From Puia dinghuensis (lineage in GTDB: Bacteria > Bacteroidota > Bacteroidia > Chitinophagales > Chitinophagaceae): a stretch of DNA of 64,000 nt. The position numbers were made by a program, and so were the translations under genes. Shown one piece after another: positions 45,271-53,566 of the stretch. Each line of letters opens with the position of its first letter. Position 1 is the first letter of the stretch. The notes under the pieces are model-generated. The model saw only the letters and a program-made list of their open reading frames with translations. It searched no databases and was not told the DNA's origin. The DNA is taken from assembly GCF_014642875.1 (NCBI RefSeq), contig NZ_BMJC01000003.1:434001-498000 (forward strand). The letters run 5' to 3'.

Positions 45271-47763
45271 ATGCGGTTAACCATCGGATATCAGACCATT
45301 GCAGCCTGGATGGAGGCGGAGGGGCGCCGGCCTTTTGCCTTCCAGGAAGAGGCATGGGAGCATATACTGGCGGGGCGATCGGGTCTTGTAAATGCACCGA
45401 CAGGATGTGGGAAGACTTTTTCGGTATTCCTGGGTGCGCTCATCGATTTTATCAATGCCCATCCGGAGGACTACCGGACGCGAAGTGCGAACGGGTTGCA
45501 GCTGTTGTGGATCTCGCCGCTGCGGGCCCTGGCGAAGGATATCGGCCGGGCAATGGAAGAAGTGATCCGGGGCCTTGGGTTGCGCTGGCAGGTTGGAATC
45601 CGCAATGGAGATACAGAGGTGAGCGAACGGCAGAAGCAAAAAAGGCGAATGCCGGAAGTACTGATCATCACCCCGGAGAGCTTGCACCTGCTGCTGGCAC
45701 AGAAAGGATATCCGGAGGTGTTCAGGAGTCTGAAGATCATTGCCGTCGACGAATGGCACGAGCTGTTGGGGAGCAAGCGTGGGGTACAGGTAGAGCTTGC
45801 GCTGGCACGTATTGCGCGGGTAAAGGAGGCTGCGGTTTCTATTATTGGAATAAGTGCCACGATCGGCAACCTTGAGCAAGCAAAGGAAGTACTACTTGCT
45901 TCGCTGCAGGGAATGGCCGGCGCCATGGGGGGAGCAAAGGATTTCATCGTTCGCGCAAACATCGATAAACCTATAGACGTGGAATCCATTCTGCCGGACG
46001 AGATAGAGAATTACCCCTGGGCCGGTCATCTCGGGTTAAAGCTGATACACAAGGTGATCCCTATACTCGAGCAGAGCCGCACCACGCTGATCTTTATCAA
46101 TACCCGGGGGATGAGCGAGACCTGGTACCAGTCGTTGTTGAACGTGGCTCCCGACCTGGCGGGGGCGCTGGCGCTGCATCACGGGTCTATCGACATGGAA
46201 TTGCGCAATTGGGTGGAAGAGGCCTTGCATGAAGGGAAGCTGAAGGCGGTAGTGTGTACGGCCAGTCTTGATCTTGGGGTCGATTTCCGGCCGGTGGAGA
46301 CCGTGATACAGGTAGGCAGTCCCAAAGGGGTTGCACGGTTTCTGCAACGGGCGGGGCGCAGCGGGCATCAGCCGGGGCAGGTGAGCAAGATCTACTTTCT
46401 TCCCACCCATTCGTTGGAGCTGATGGAAGCCGCGGCGTTGAAGTCCGCGATGACGGAGGGGCTGATCGAGAGCCGGGAGCCGATGCTGTTGTGTTTCGAC
46501 GTACTGATCCAATACCTGAGTACGCTGGCCATTTCAGACGGGTTCTATCCCGATGCTTTGTTCCCCGAATTACGGTCGACATATTGTTACAGTGAAATGA
46601 CGGAAGATGAATGGCTGGAGATCCTGCATTTTATCACGGAAGGCGGGGTGGCGTTGCAGCAGTATGATGAGTATAAGAAGGTGGAGGTGATGGAGGATGG
46701 GTTGTATAAGATAAACAGCCGGCGGGTGGCGATGCGTCACCGGCTGCATATCGGGACGATCGTCAGCGACGCCATGTTGAAAGTGCGGTTCACCACCGGG
46801 GGTTTTGTAGGGATGATAGAAGAATATTTTATTTCCCGGCTGGACCCGGGGGATGTGTTTACGCTGGCAGGGAGAAATCTCGAATTTGTCATGATCAAGG
46901 ATATGACGGTGCTGGTGCGAAAATCGAATGCGAAGAAGTCGAGGGTTCCCAGCTGGAATGGCGGGCGGATGCCGTTGTCGGCCAACCTGGGGATGATGTT
47001 GCGCCGGAAGCTGGATGAGGCGTCGGCGATGGTGGAGGGCGGCTCGGGGTCGAAAGATCTGGAGTTAAAGGTATTGCAGCCCCTGTTCGAATTGCAGGCA
47101 GCCCTGTCGTATATGCCCAGGGAAAATCAGCTGTTGATCGAACAGATAGAGACAAAGGATGGTTTTCACCTGTTTGTCTATCCTTTTGAAGGCCGGTTGG
47201 TACATGAGGCGATGGCGGCCCTTTTGGCCTACCGTATCAGCCGGACGACGCCGATAAGCTTTTCCTTTGCGATGAACGACTATGGATTCGAGCTGTTGAG
47301 CGACCAGCCTATTCCGGTGGATGATACGAATGTCTTCGAGTTGTTTAGTCCAGATGACCTGACGGCGGATATCCAGCGAAGCGTCAACAGCGCGGAGATG
47401 GCCCGGCGGAAATTCCGGGATATCGCGGTCATCGGGGGGCTTATCTTCCAGGGCTATCCTGGTGAGTATGCGAAGGCCCGGCACCTGCAGTCGTCGGCGG
47501 GATTGTTGTTCAATGTATTCAGCGAGTACGACCCGCATAACCTGTTGATCCGCCAGGCCTACAACGAAGTGATGGACCAGCAGATGGAAGAACGGCGGTT
47601 GCGGAACATGCTCGAGCGTGTCAGCGGCGGAAGCATCGTCCTGCGCTGGCCGGCAAAGCTGACGCCTTTCTGTTTCCCGTTGAAGGTGGACAGCATGCGG
47701 GAGGATCTTTCTTCTGAAAAGCTGGAAGACAGGGTGCGGCGCATGCAGGCACAACTGCGATAG
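45271..47763 (+). CDS. Ligase-associated DEXH-box DNA repair helicase (Lhr-like)
   Basis: 830 residues. Superfamily-2 helicase with Walker A APTGCGKT at 42-49, DEWH box in IIAVDEWHELLG, GISATIGN (motif III), and motif VI QRAGRSGHQPGQ; an Lhr-type winged-helix/beta-barrel core follows (about 400-830). This matches the helicase of the bacterial ligase-associated DNA damage-response set (helicase, ATP-dependent ligase, exonuclease, PdeM). The neighbour PdeM gene (48382) supports the call. The ATP-dependent ligase and the exonuclease are absent from the window. Confidence 0.9.
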   Translation: MRLTIGYQTIAAWMEAEGRRPFAFQEEAWEHILAGRSGLVNAPTGCGKTFSVFLGALIDFINAHPEDYRTRSANGLQLLWISPLRALAKDIGRAMEEVIRGLGLRWQVGIRNGDTEVSERQKQKRRMPEVLIITPESLHLLLAQKGYPEVFRSLKIIAVDEWHELLGSKRGVQVELALARIARVKEAAVSIIGISATIGNLEQAKEVLLASLQGMAGAMGGAKDFIVRANIDKPIDVESILPDEIENYPWAGHLGLKLIHKVIPILEQSRTTLIFINTRGMSETWYQSLLNVAPDLAGALALHHGSIDMELRNWVEEALHEGKLKAVVCTASLDLGVDFRPVETVIQVGSPKGVARFLQRAGRSGHQPGQVSKIYFLPTHSLELMEAAALKSAMTEGLIESREPMLLCFDVLIQYLSTLAISDGFYPDALFPELRSTYCYSEMTEDEWLEILHFITEGGVALQQYDEYKKVEVMEDGLYKINSRRVAMRHRLHIGTIVSDAMLKVRFTTGGFVGMIEEYFISRLDPGDVFTLAGRNLEFVMIKDMTVLVRKSNAKKSRVPSWNGGRMPLSANLGMMLRRKLDEASAMVEGGSGSKDLELKVLQPLFELQAALSYMPRENQLLIEQIETKDGFHLFVYPFEGRLVHEAMAALLAYRISRTTPISFSFAMNDYGFELLSDQPIPVDDTNVFELFSPDDLTADIQRSVNSAEMARRKFRDIAVIGGLIFQGYPGEYAKARHLQSSAGLLFNVFSEYDPHNLLIRQAYNEVMDQQMEERRLRNMLERVSGGSIVLRWPAKLTPFCFPLKVDSMREDLSSEKLEDRVRRMQAQLR

Positions 47764-47787
47764 CAGCGGATGGTTGTTGACGATAGA

Positions 47788-48288
47788 TTATCGTAGGTAT
47801 TTCAATTGGCTGGCGTAGAGAATGATAAAGACCAGAACAATGATGGTGCCAATGATGCCACCAAAGCCCATGAGGGCGCCCGTACCCAGAAAGATCGCAG
47901 AGGTAATGATTGGAAGCACCTCACCGAGGACATAAAATGTATAGCCGGTCTTTTTGAGCTTGCGCATCTGGATGGCCCCGTAGATGCAAAGGGCGCAGCC
48001 GATGAGGCTCAGCAGGAGGATGGGAAGGCGGTTCTCCAGTGATCTGCGGGCCATTTCGACGGGGTCGTTGCCCATCATGCGTTTGGCGAAATCGGGCATC
48101 TGGTCCAGGTTCATGGACGCTAACTGATCATAAGAAGCTTTTGCGCGGGCAAAGCCCCAGAGAGCAGAAACGATGCCGAGACCACTACCGATGAAGGTGA
48201 GGATGGTCAGGACATTGAGCATCTCGGGTATTTTGCGGGGTTCTTCGATGATGGAGTTGTCTCCGGCTGGGCGATTGAGGTCGGCCAT
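47788..48288 (-). CDS. Hypothetical four-helix membrane protein
   Basis: 166 residues with four hydrophobic helices (about 28-48, 88-106, 118-136 and 140-160) and a loop between the first two containing MPDFAKRMMGNDP. No enzymatic motif or signal. It lies antisense-oriented between the helicase and pdeM genes, so it interrupts their usual order. Function unknown. Confidence 0.75.
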   Translation of the reverse strand: MADLNRPAGDNSIIEEPRKIPEMLNVLTILTFIGSGLGIVSALWGFARAKASYDQLASMNLDQMPDFAKRMMGNDPVEMARRSLENRLPILLLSLIGCALCIYGAIQMRKLKKTGYTFYVLGEVLPIITSAIFLGTGALMGFGGIIGTIIVLVFIILYASQLKYLR

Positions 48289-48381
48289 ATGGTGTAGTTT
48301 TAATCCTTCTAAGTAAATACAATTTTAAGGAACCGCCAAATCAGTATCTTGCAATAAAGGAATCAACAAGGGTATTCATCT

Positions 48382-49170
48382 ATGCAACCAGCATTTCCAT
48401 ACCGTATCAAAGGACAGCAGTTATGGCTTTCGGCCGACCGGTGTATCTATTGGGAAGAAGAGCGGTCGCTCATCGTTTCAGATCTTCATTTCGGCAAGAC
48501 GGGACATTTTCGAAAGGCGGGCATCGCGGTGCCGCAGTCGGTATACCGCGAGGACCTGTTGCGGCTGCTCTGCCAGATACAGTATTTCCGGCCACGGCAG
48601 TTGTTGGTGGTAGGAGATCTTTTTCATAGCCGGGAGAATAAGGAGCTGGAGCTTTTCTTAAAATGGCGGGAGGATTTCCCGCATCTGGGGATAGAACTGA
48701 TAGAAGGCAATCATGATATTCTCCATAAAGACTGGTATGAGAAGGCCGCGATCAGGGTGAACCCTGGTGTTTTGACCTTGGGGCCTTTTTCGTTTGTGCA
48801 TGATATAGAGGAGGCGGCCGCAAGTAATACCTATTATTTCTCCGGGCATCTCCATCCCGGTATCCGCATCAGTGGGATGGGCAAACAGAGTCTCCGGTTT
48901 CCCTGTTTTTATTTCGGATCGGAATATGCGATCTTGCCGGCTTTTGGGCGATTCACCGGTACGGTGTCGATAGACCCGGCGCCACAGGATCATGTCTTTG
49001 CCATCCTTCCGCCTGCGAATGGAGTGCCCAGGGTTGGGGCGCCCAGGGGGCGGCTGCCGATGGGCGGAGTACGGACTCCGGCGAGGGATATGGGTGAGCG
49101 AAACAGGCCGGTGACGAGGCCCCGCAGCGCCGGCTGGATAGGGCCGGGCAGTATTTTCCGGATTCAATAA
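48382..49170 (+). CDS. pdeM: Ligase-associated endonuclease PdeM, with C-terminal extension
   Basis: Calcineurin-like phosphoesterase: DLHFGK (Asp34, His36), GDLF (Asp79), EGNHD (Asn110, His111), FVHD (His140) and FSGHLHPG (His156, His158) make a complete metal site. The protein belongs to the ligase-associated DNA damage-response set and is expected to act on DNA. Family members usually end shortly after the FAIL-like strand (residue ~209); this one continues for about 50 Pro/Arg/Gly-rich residues to 262. The extension looks like translated GC-rich intergenic sequence, as if an old stop was lost. Confidence 0.88.
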   Translation: MQPAFPYRIKGQQLWLSADRCIYWEEERSLIVSDLHFGKTGHFRKAGIAVPQSVYREDLLRLLCQIQYFRPRQLLVVGDLFHSRENKELELFLKWREDFPHLGIELIEGNHDILHKDWYEKAAIRVNPGVLTLGPFSFVHDIEEAAASNTYYFSGHLHPGIRISGMGKQSLRFPCFYFGSEYAILPAFGRFTGTVSIDPAPQDHVFAILPPANGVPRVGAPRGRLPMGGVRTPARDMGERNRPVTRPRSAGWIGPGSIFRIQ

Positions 49171-49212
49171 CAGGCCAGCCCTTGCTTAATGGGCATGCCG
49201 CTGCGCCACAAA

Positions 49213-49965
49213 TCAGTTCATCTTTTTCTTCAGCGTGCTCACCTGCTCCTGCAGGTTGGTGACCAGATTGGCCAACTGATTCACATCCCAACGCTGCTGG
49301 GTGTTGGCCTTGCTGATGATCATCTGTGCTTTCCACACCTCGATGATGTCATCGGAGTTGACATTATAGGGCTGATACGCCGTATTGTCACTTATGAGCG
49401 TGAGCTTGCTTTTGGTCTTGTTATTTTTCATCACTCTTTTATAGACGATGCCCTCGTTGCGGGAGACGACGACATAAGTCTGGTTGCTCTTTATCTCTTC
49501 CAGGTCGTCGACCTTTTCGCCCACAATGACCGAGCCGCTGGGGGTAGGCAGCATGGAATCCCCTACGATCTCGAAGGCGCGGTATGTTCCGGGGGCCAGC
49601 ATGGGGAGGGTGAAGGTGTTAAGCTCGTCGAGGAATTCGGGGTCGGCATATCCGGCCAGGTAACCGGCTGCCGCCTTTACAGGGACCAGCTGGATATCAG
49701 TGCTGGCGGCGATGAGCTTCTGAGCCCGTCGTTTGGAGATATAGCTGCCGCCTTTGCTGTCGCTCAATTCCTTGCGCAGCAGTTCGTCAAGGGTAAGCTT
49801 GAACATATCCGACACTGTCTCGAGCACTTCCAGCCTGGGTTCAGCCCTTTCTTCCTCGTAGGCGCCCAGCAGGGATCGTTTGATCCCCAGTTTTCCGGCA
49901 AATTCTTCCTGTGTCCAGCCCCGCAGCTTGCGGAGATATTTGAGATTTTGTCCTGCTATTGACAT
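49213..49965 (-). CDS. XRE-type regulator with LexA-like S24 peptidase domain
   Basis: 250 residues. Helix-turn-helix at about 8-60 (LRKLRGWTQEEFAGKLGIKR), S24 signal-peptidase-like domain at about 95-215 with Ser137 (GDSMLP) and Lys176 (VYKRV), and a candidate Ala-Gly self-cleavage site at 100-101 (KAAAGYLAGY). It has the LexA/CI-type architecture and probably undergoes self-cleavage on a stress signal. The promoter region carries repeats overlapping its own -7 box. It lies tail to tail with pdeM and head to head with secA. Confidence 0.88.
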   Translation of the reverse strand: MSIAGQNLKYLRKLRGWTQEEFAGKLGIKRSLLGAYEEERAEPRLEVLETVSDMFKLTLDELLRKELSDSKGGSYISKRRAQKLIAASTDIQLVPVKAAAGYLAGYADPEFLDELNTFTLPMLAPGTYRAFEIVGDSMLPTPSGSVIVGEKVDDLEEIKSNQTYVVVSRNEGIVYKRVMKNNKTKSKLTLISDNTAYQPYNVNSDDIIEVWKAQMIISKANTQQRWDVNQLANLVTNLQEQVSTLKKKMN

Positions 49966-49967
49966 AG

Positions 49968-49995
49968 ACTAATATATTTAGTACTAAGATACTAA
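49968..49995 (-). promoter_or_regulatory. Promoter with operator-like repeats before the XRE-S24 gene
   Basis: On the minus strand, TATCTTAG (49991-49984) is near the -7 consensus. It overlaps the palindrome TTAGTACTAA (49978-49987), and three copies of ACTAA occur on the plus strand at 49968, 49983 and 49991. Auto-repression is inferred. Confidence 0.5.
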
Positions 49996-50086
49996 CATCT
50001 TTACCAATGTAAAAAAATATTTTTTTGAGGCCCTGGCGGTCAGGCTGCAGAGGGTGGGTAGACGCTCAACTCCCGCACATATTTTG

Positions 50087-50094
50087 TACATTTG
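50087..50094 (+). promoter_or_regulatory. -7 box of secA
   Basis: TACATTTG, exact TAnnTTTG, 127 nt before the ATG. No TTTG occurs at the -33 spacing. The 49996-50221 gap otherwise holds the repeats described below. Confidence 0.4.
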
Positions 50095-50101
50095 CTTCCC
50101 T

Positions 50102-50140
50102 GTCAATTTGACCTTCCGGCAAGGGTAGCATCAAATTTGA
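50102..50140 (+). repeat. Pair of inverted-repeat elements in the secA leader
   Basis: GTCAATTTGAC (50102-50112) and TCAAATTTGA (50131-50140) are each palindromic, similar to one another, and both end ...TTTGACC/TTTGACCG. They are spaced about 28 bp centre to centre, on or just after the presumed start of transcription. Confidence 0.5.
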
Positions 50141-50221
50141 CCGTTTTACGGGGGCCTTGGGTCCGCCAAAAGCGCGGATGGGGGGTAAGAAAACTATAAA
50201 ATCATTAATACTTAAGGAATT

Positions 50222-53200
50222 ATGTTAGGTATTCTATCCAAAATATTCGGCGGGAACAAGTCGGAAAAGGATATAAAGCGCATCCAACCCATTGTGGACC
50301 AGATCAATGAGCATTTTGCGGCTTGTGCATCGTTGACAAATGATGAATTGCGGGCCAAAACTGTTGAATTCAAGGCCCGGATCAAGGAACATCTCAGCAC
50401 GATAGACGCACAGATGGCCGATCTCAATAAGCGAGCCGAAGAGCTGCCTTTTAGCGATATCAACGGGAAAGATCTTCTATACCAGGAGATAGATGGACTG
50501 CAGAAAGAGCGGGACGAGCAGATAGAGGAAGTGCTGGAGGCCCTTTTGCCGGAAGCTTTTGCCGTAGTAAAAGAAACGGCCCGCCGCTTCAAGGACAACG
50601 CAGAGGTCGTGGCGACGGCTACGGAGATGGACCGCAACCTCAGCATTAAGAAGGAACATATCCGGATAGACGGTCAACAGTCCGTATACAACAATTCCTG
50701 GATGGCGGCAGGGACGCCTATCACCTGGAATATGGTGCATTATGACGTTCAGTTGATAGGGGGTACGGTGCTGCACCAGGGGAAGATCGCGGAAATGGCT
50801 ACCGGTGAAGGTAAGACCCTCGTATCCACGCTGCCGGCCTACCTCAATGCGCTGGCAGGGGAAGGGGTCCACATAGTGACGGTGAACGACTACCTGGCCA
50901 GGCGTGACTCCGAATGGAACGGCCCCATTTTCGAATGGCTGGGCATCTCGGTAGACTGTATCGATAAGCATGAGCCGAACAGCGAAGCCCGGCGGAAGGC
51001 CTATGCGGCCGATATCACCTATGGCACCAATAATGAGTTCGGTTTCGACTACCTGCGGGACAACATGGTGCATTCCCCGGATGAGATGGTACAGCGCAAG
51101 CATCACTACGCCATGGTGGATGAGGTGGATAGCGTGTTGATCGACGATGCGCGTACGCCGTTGATCATTTCGGGTCCGGTGCCGAAAGGCGACGATCAGC
51201 AATACCATATTTTGAAGGGTCGGGTAGAGAAGCTATTCGAAGCCCAGCGGAAGGTGACCAACCAGTTCCTCATAGAGGCGAAGAAGAAATTAGCCGAAGG
51301 GAATGACGATCCGAAGGACGGCGGCCTTGCGCTGATGCGTGCCTACCGTGGCCTGCCGAAATCCAGCGCCCTGATCAAATTTCTCAGCGAGCCGGGTGTC
51401 AAGGTAAGGCTTCAGAAGTCGGAGAATTACTATCTGGCCGATCAGCAGAAAGAGATGGGGAAGGTAGATGCGGAGCTCTTCTTCCACATCGACGAGAAGA
51501 ACAACCAGGTAGACCTCACCGATAGGGGTATCCAGATGATCACCCGGGAAGGAGAAGACCCCGAGTTCTTTATCCTGCCGGACATCGGCGTCAAGCTCGC
51601 CGATATCGAGAAGGGCGATCTCAGCAATGAAGAAAAGCTGCAACGGAAGGAAGGACTGCTGAACGACTATTCCATCAAGGCAGACCGGATACATACCGTT
51701 CAGCAGTTGCTGAAGGCCTATACCCTGTTCGACAAGGACGTCGAATACGTCGTAATGGACGGGCAGGTGAAGATCGTCGACGAGCAAACGGGCCGTATCC
51801 TGGATGGAAGACGGTATAGCGACGGCTTGCACCAGGCCATCGAAGCAAAGGAAAATGTAAAGATCGAAGCGGCTACGCAGACCTATGCTACCGTGACTTT
51901 GCAGAACTATTTCAGAATGTACCACAAATTAGCCGGGATGACCGGTACGGCGGAAACAGAAGCCGCCGAATTGTGGGATATCTATAAGTTGGACGTGGTG
52001 ACCATTCCCACCAATGTACCCGCCATCCGTAAGGACCACCAGGACCTTGTCTACAAGACCAAACGCGAGAAATACAAGGCGGTGATCGAGGAGATCGAAA
52101 GGCTGAGGAGTGAAGGGCGGCCATCGCTGGTGGGTACCACCTCCGTGGAAGTGAGTGAGCTGCTGAGCAAGATGCTGAATGTAAAGAAGATCCCCCACAA
52201 CGTCCTTAACGCCAAGCAACATGCGCGGGAAGCCCAGGTGGTTGCGGAGGCCGGTCTTGCCGGGGCCGTAACGATCGCCACCAATATGGCCGGTCGTGGT
52301 ACGGATATCAAGCTCGGGCCTGGTGTAAAAGAAGCTGGTGGACTGGCGATCATCGGTACGGAAAGACATGAAAGCCGGCGGGTGGACAGGCAGCTGAGGG
52401 GTCGTTCGGCGCGTCAGGGTGACCCGGGAACTTCGCAGTTCTATGTATCCCTGGAAGACGACCTGATGCGGCAGTTCGGCAGCGACCGCATTGCATCGTT
52501 GATGGACAGGATGGGTTATAAAGAGGGGGAAGTGATCCAGCACAGTATGGTGACGAAGAGTATCGAGCGGGCGCAGAAAAAGGTCGAAGAGAACAACTTC
52601 GGTATCCGTAAGCGCCTGCTGGAATACGATGACGTCATGAACAAACAACGGAATGTCGTCTATAAGAAACGCAACCACGCCTTGTTTGGCGACCGCCTGG
52701 CGCTCGACCTGGACAATGCCTTTTATATCGTCGCCGAAGGATTGATCAACTCTTTCCGCGAACAGGACGACTATGAAGGATTCCGGTTGTCGACGATCGT
52801 CAACTTCGGCGTCGACACGCAGATCAGCGAGGACGAATTCCTGAAAGGCGATGTCACCGAGGTGGCGGAGAAACTCTACCAGGAGTCGACACAGAACTAC
52901 GAATATAAACAGGAAGACATCCGTAAGCAGGCCTTGCCGGCTTTTGCCAGCATCAGGGCCACGCGTGACAGCCACGTCGAGAATGTCGTCGTGCCTTTTA
53001 CGGATGGTAAGAAACGGATCAACGTCCTGGCCAACCTGCAACGAACCCTGGATACCCAGGGCCGGGAACTGACCAATGCGGTGGAAAGGCAGATCACGCT
53101 AAGCATCATCGACGACACCTGGAAGGAGCATCTGCGCGCGATGGACGATCTGAAACAGAGTGTGCAGACGGCCTACCTGGAGCAGAAAGATCCGCTGGTG

Positions 53201-53566
53201 ATCTATAAAGTGGAAGCATTCGAGCTGTTCCGCAACATGGATAGCGAGGTGAATAGGGAGATCATCGGTTTCCTCTGTCACAGTGGTATCCAGCAAGCCG
53301 GTCAGCAGCAGCCTGCGGCTATCCGTGAGGGCAGAGAACAGAAGACCGATATGAGCCGGCTGAAGGTGCGCAAGGATGAGATGGCGGCAGCCGGTGTGGG
53401 TCCGCAGAATGGGGTTCCGCAGGAAGGCGGCAAAGATTATTATGAACCGTCCGAGCCGGTGAAGCAAGAGCCTGTGAAGGTAGGACCGAAGATCGGGCGT
53501 AATGATCCCTGTCCTTGTGGCAGTGGGAAGAAGTATAAGAACTGCCATGGGAAGGATGCAGTGTAG
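50222..53566 (+). CDS. secA: Preprotein translocase ATPase SecA
   Basis: Motor that drives proteins through SecYEG. 1114 residues, long as in Bacteroidota. Walker A ATGEGKT at 193-199; VTVNDYLARRD; TNNEFGFDYLRDNM; DEVDSVLIDDARTPLIISG; helical wing and scaffold; TNMAGRGTDIKLG; and the C-terminal zinc site CPCGSGKKYKNCHG near 1097-1110. An Asn/Asp-rich middle insert at about 365-420 (FFHIDEKNNQVD) is usual for the phylum. The next gene's ATG lies within its last 11 bases. Confidence 0.97.
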   Translation: MLGILSKIFGGNKSEKDIKRIQPIVDQINEHFAACASLTNDELRAKTVEFKARIKEHLSTIDAQMADLNKRAEELPFSDINGKDLLYQEIDGLQKERDEQIEEVLEALLPEAFAVVKETARRFKDNAEVVATATEMDRNLSIKKEHIRIDGQQSVYNNSWMAAGTPITWNMVHYDVQLIGGTVLHQGKIAEMATGEGKTLVSTLPAYLNALAGEGVHIVTVNDYLARRDSEWNGPIFEWLGISVDCIDKHEPNSEARRKAYAADITYGTNNEFGFDYLRDNMVHSPDEMVQRKHHYAMVDEVDSVLIDDARTPLIISGPVPKGDDQQYHILKGRVEKLFEAQRKVTNQFLIEAKKKLAEGNDDPKDGGLALMRAYRGLPKSSALIKFLSEPGVKVRLQKSENYYLADQQKEMGKVDAELFFHIDEKNNQVDLTDRGIQMITREGEDPEFFILPDIGVKLADIEKGDLSNEEKLQRKEGLLNDYSIKADRIHTVQQLLKAYTLFDKDVEYVVMDGQVKIVDEQTGRILDGRRYSDGLHQAIEAKENVKIEAATQTYATVTLQNYFRMYHKLAGMTGTAETEAAELWDIYKLDVVTIPTNVPAIRKDHQDLVYKTKREKYKAVIEEIERLRSEGRPSLVGTTSVEVSELLSKMLNVKKIPHNVLNAKQHAREAQVVAEAGLAGAVTIATNMAGRGTDIKLGPGVKEAGGLAIIGTERHESRRVDRQLRGRSARQGDPGTSQFYVSLEDDLMRQFGSDRIASLMDRMGYKEGEVIQHSMVTKSIERAQKKVEENNFGIRKRLLEYDDVMNKQRNVVYKKRNHALFGDRLALDLDNAFYIVAEGLINSFREQDDYEGFRLSTIVNFGVDTQISEDEFLKGDVTEVAEKLYQESTQNYEYKQEDIRKQALPAFASIRATRDSHVENVVVPFTDGKKRINVLANLQRTLDTQGRELTNAVERQITLSIIDDTWKEHLRAMDDLKQSVQTAYLEQKDPLVIYKVEAFELFRNMDSEVNREIIGFLCHSGIQQAGQQQPAAIREGREQKTDMSRLKVRKDEMAAAGVGPQNGVPQEGGKDYYEPSEPVKQEPVKVGPKIGRNDPCPCGSGKKYKNCHGKDAV

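Noticed and set aside
49171-49212. GCCC/GGGC hairpin between pdeM and the XRE-S24 gene as a terminator
   Set aside because: Four base pairs, a 9-nt loop and no T-tract; too weak to call.
53502-53555. Earlier start for the alginate-lyase-like protein
   Set aside because: It would put Arg-rich non-signal residues before the clean signal peptide and lengthen the overlap with secA.
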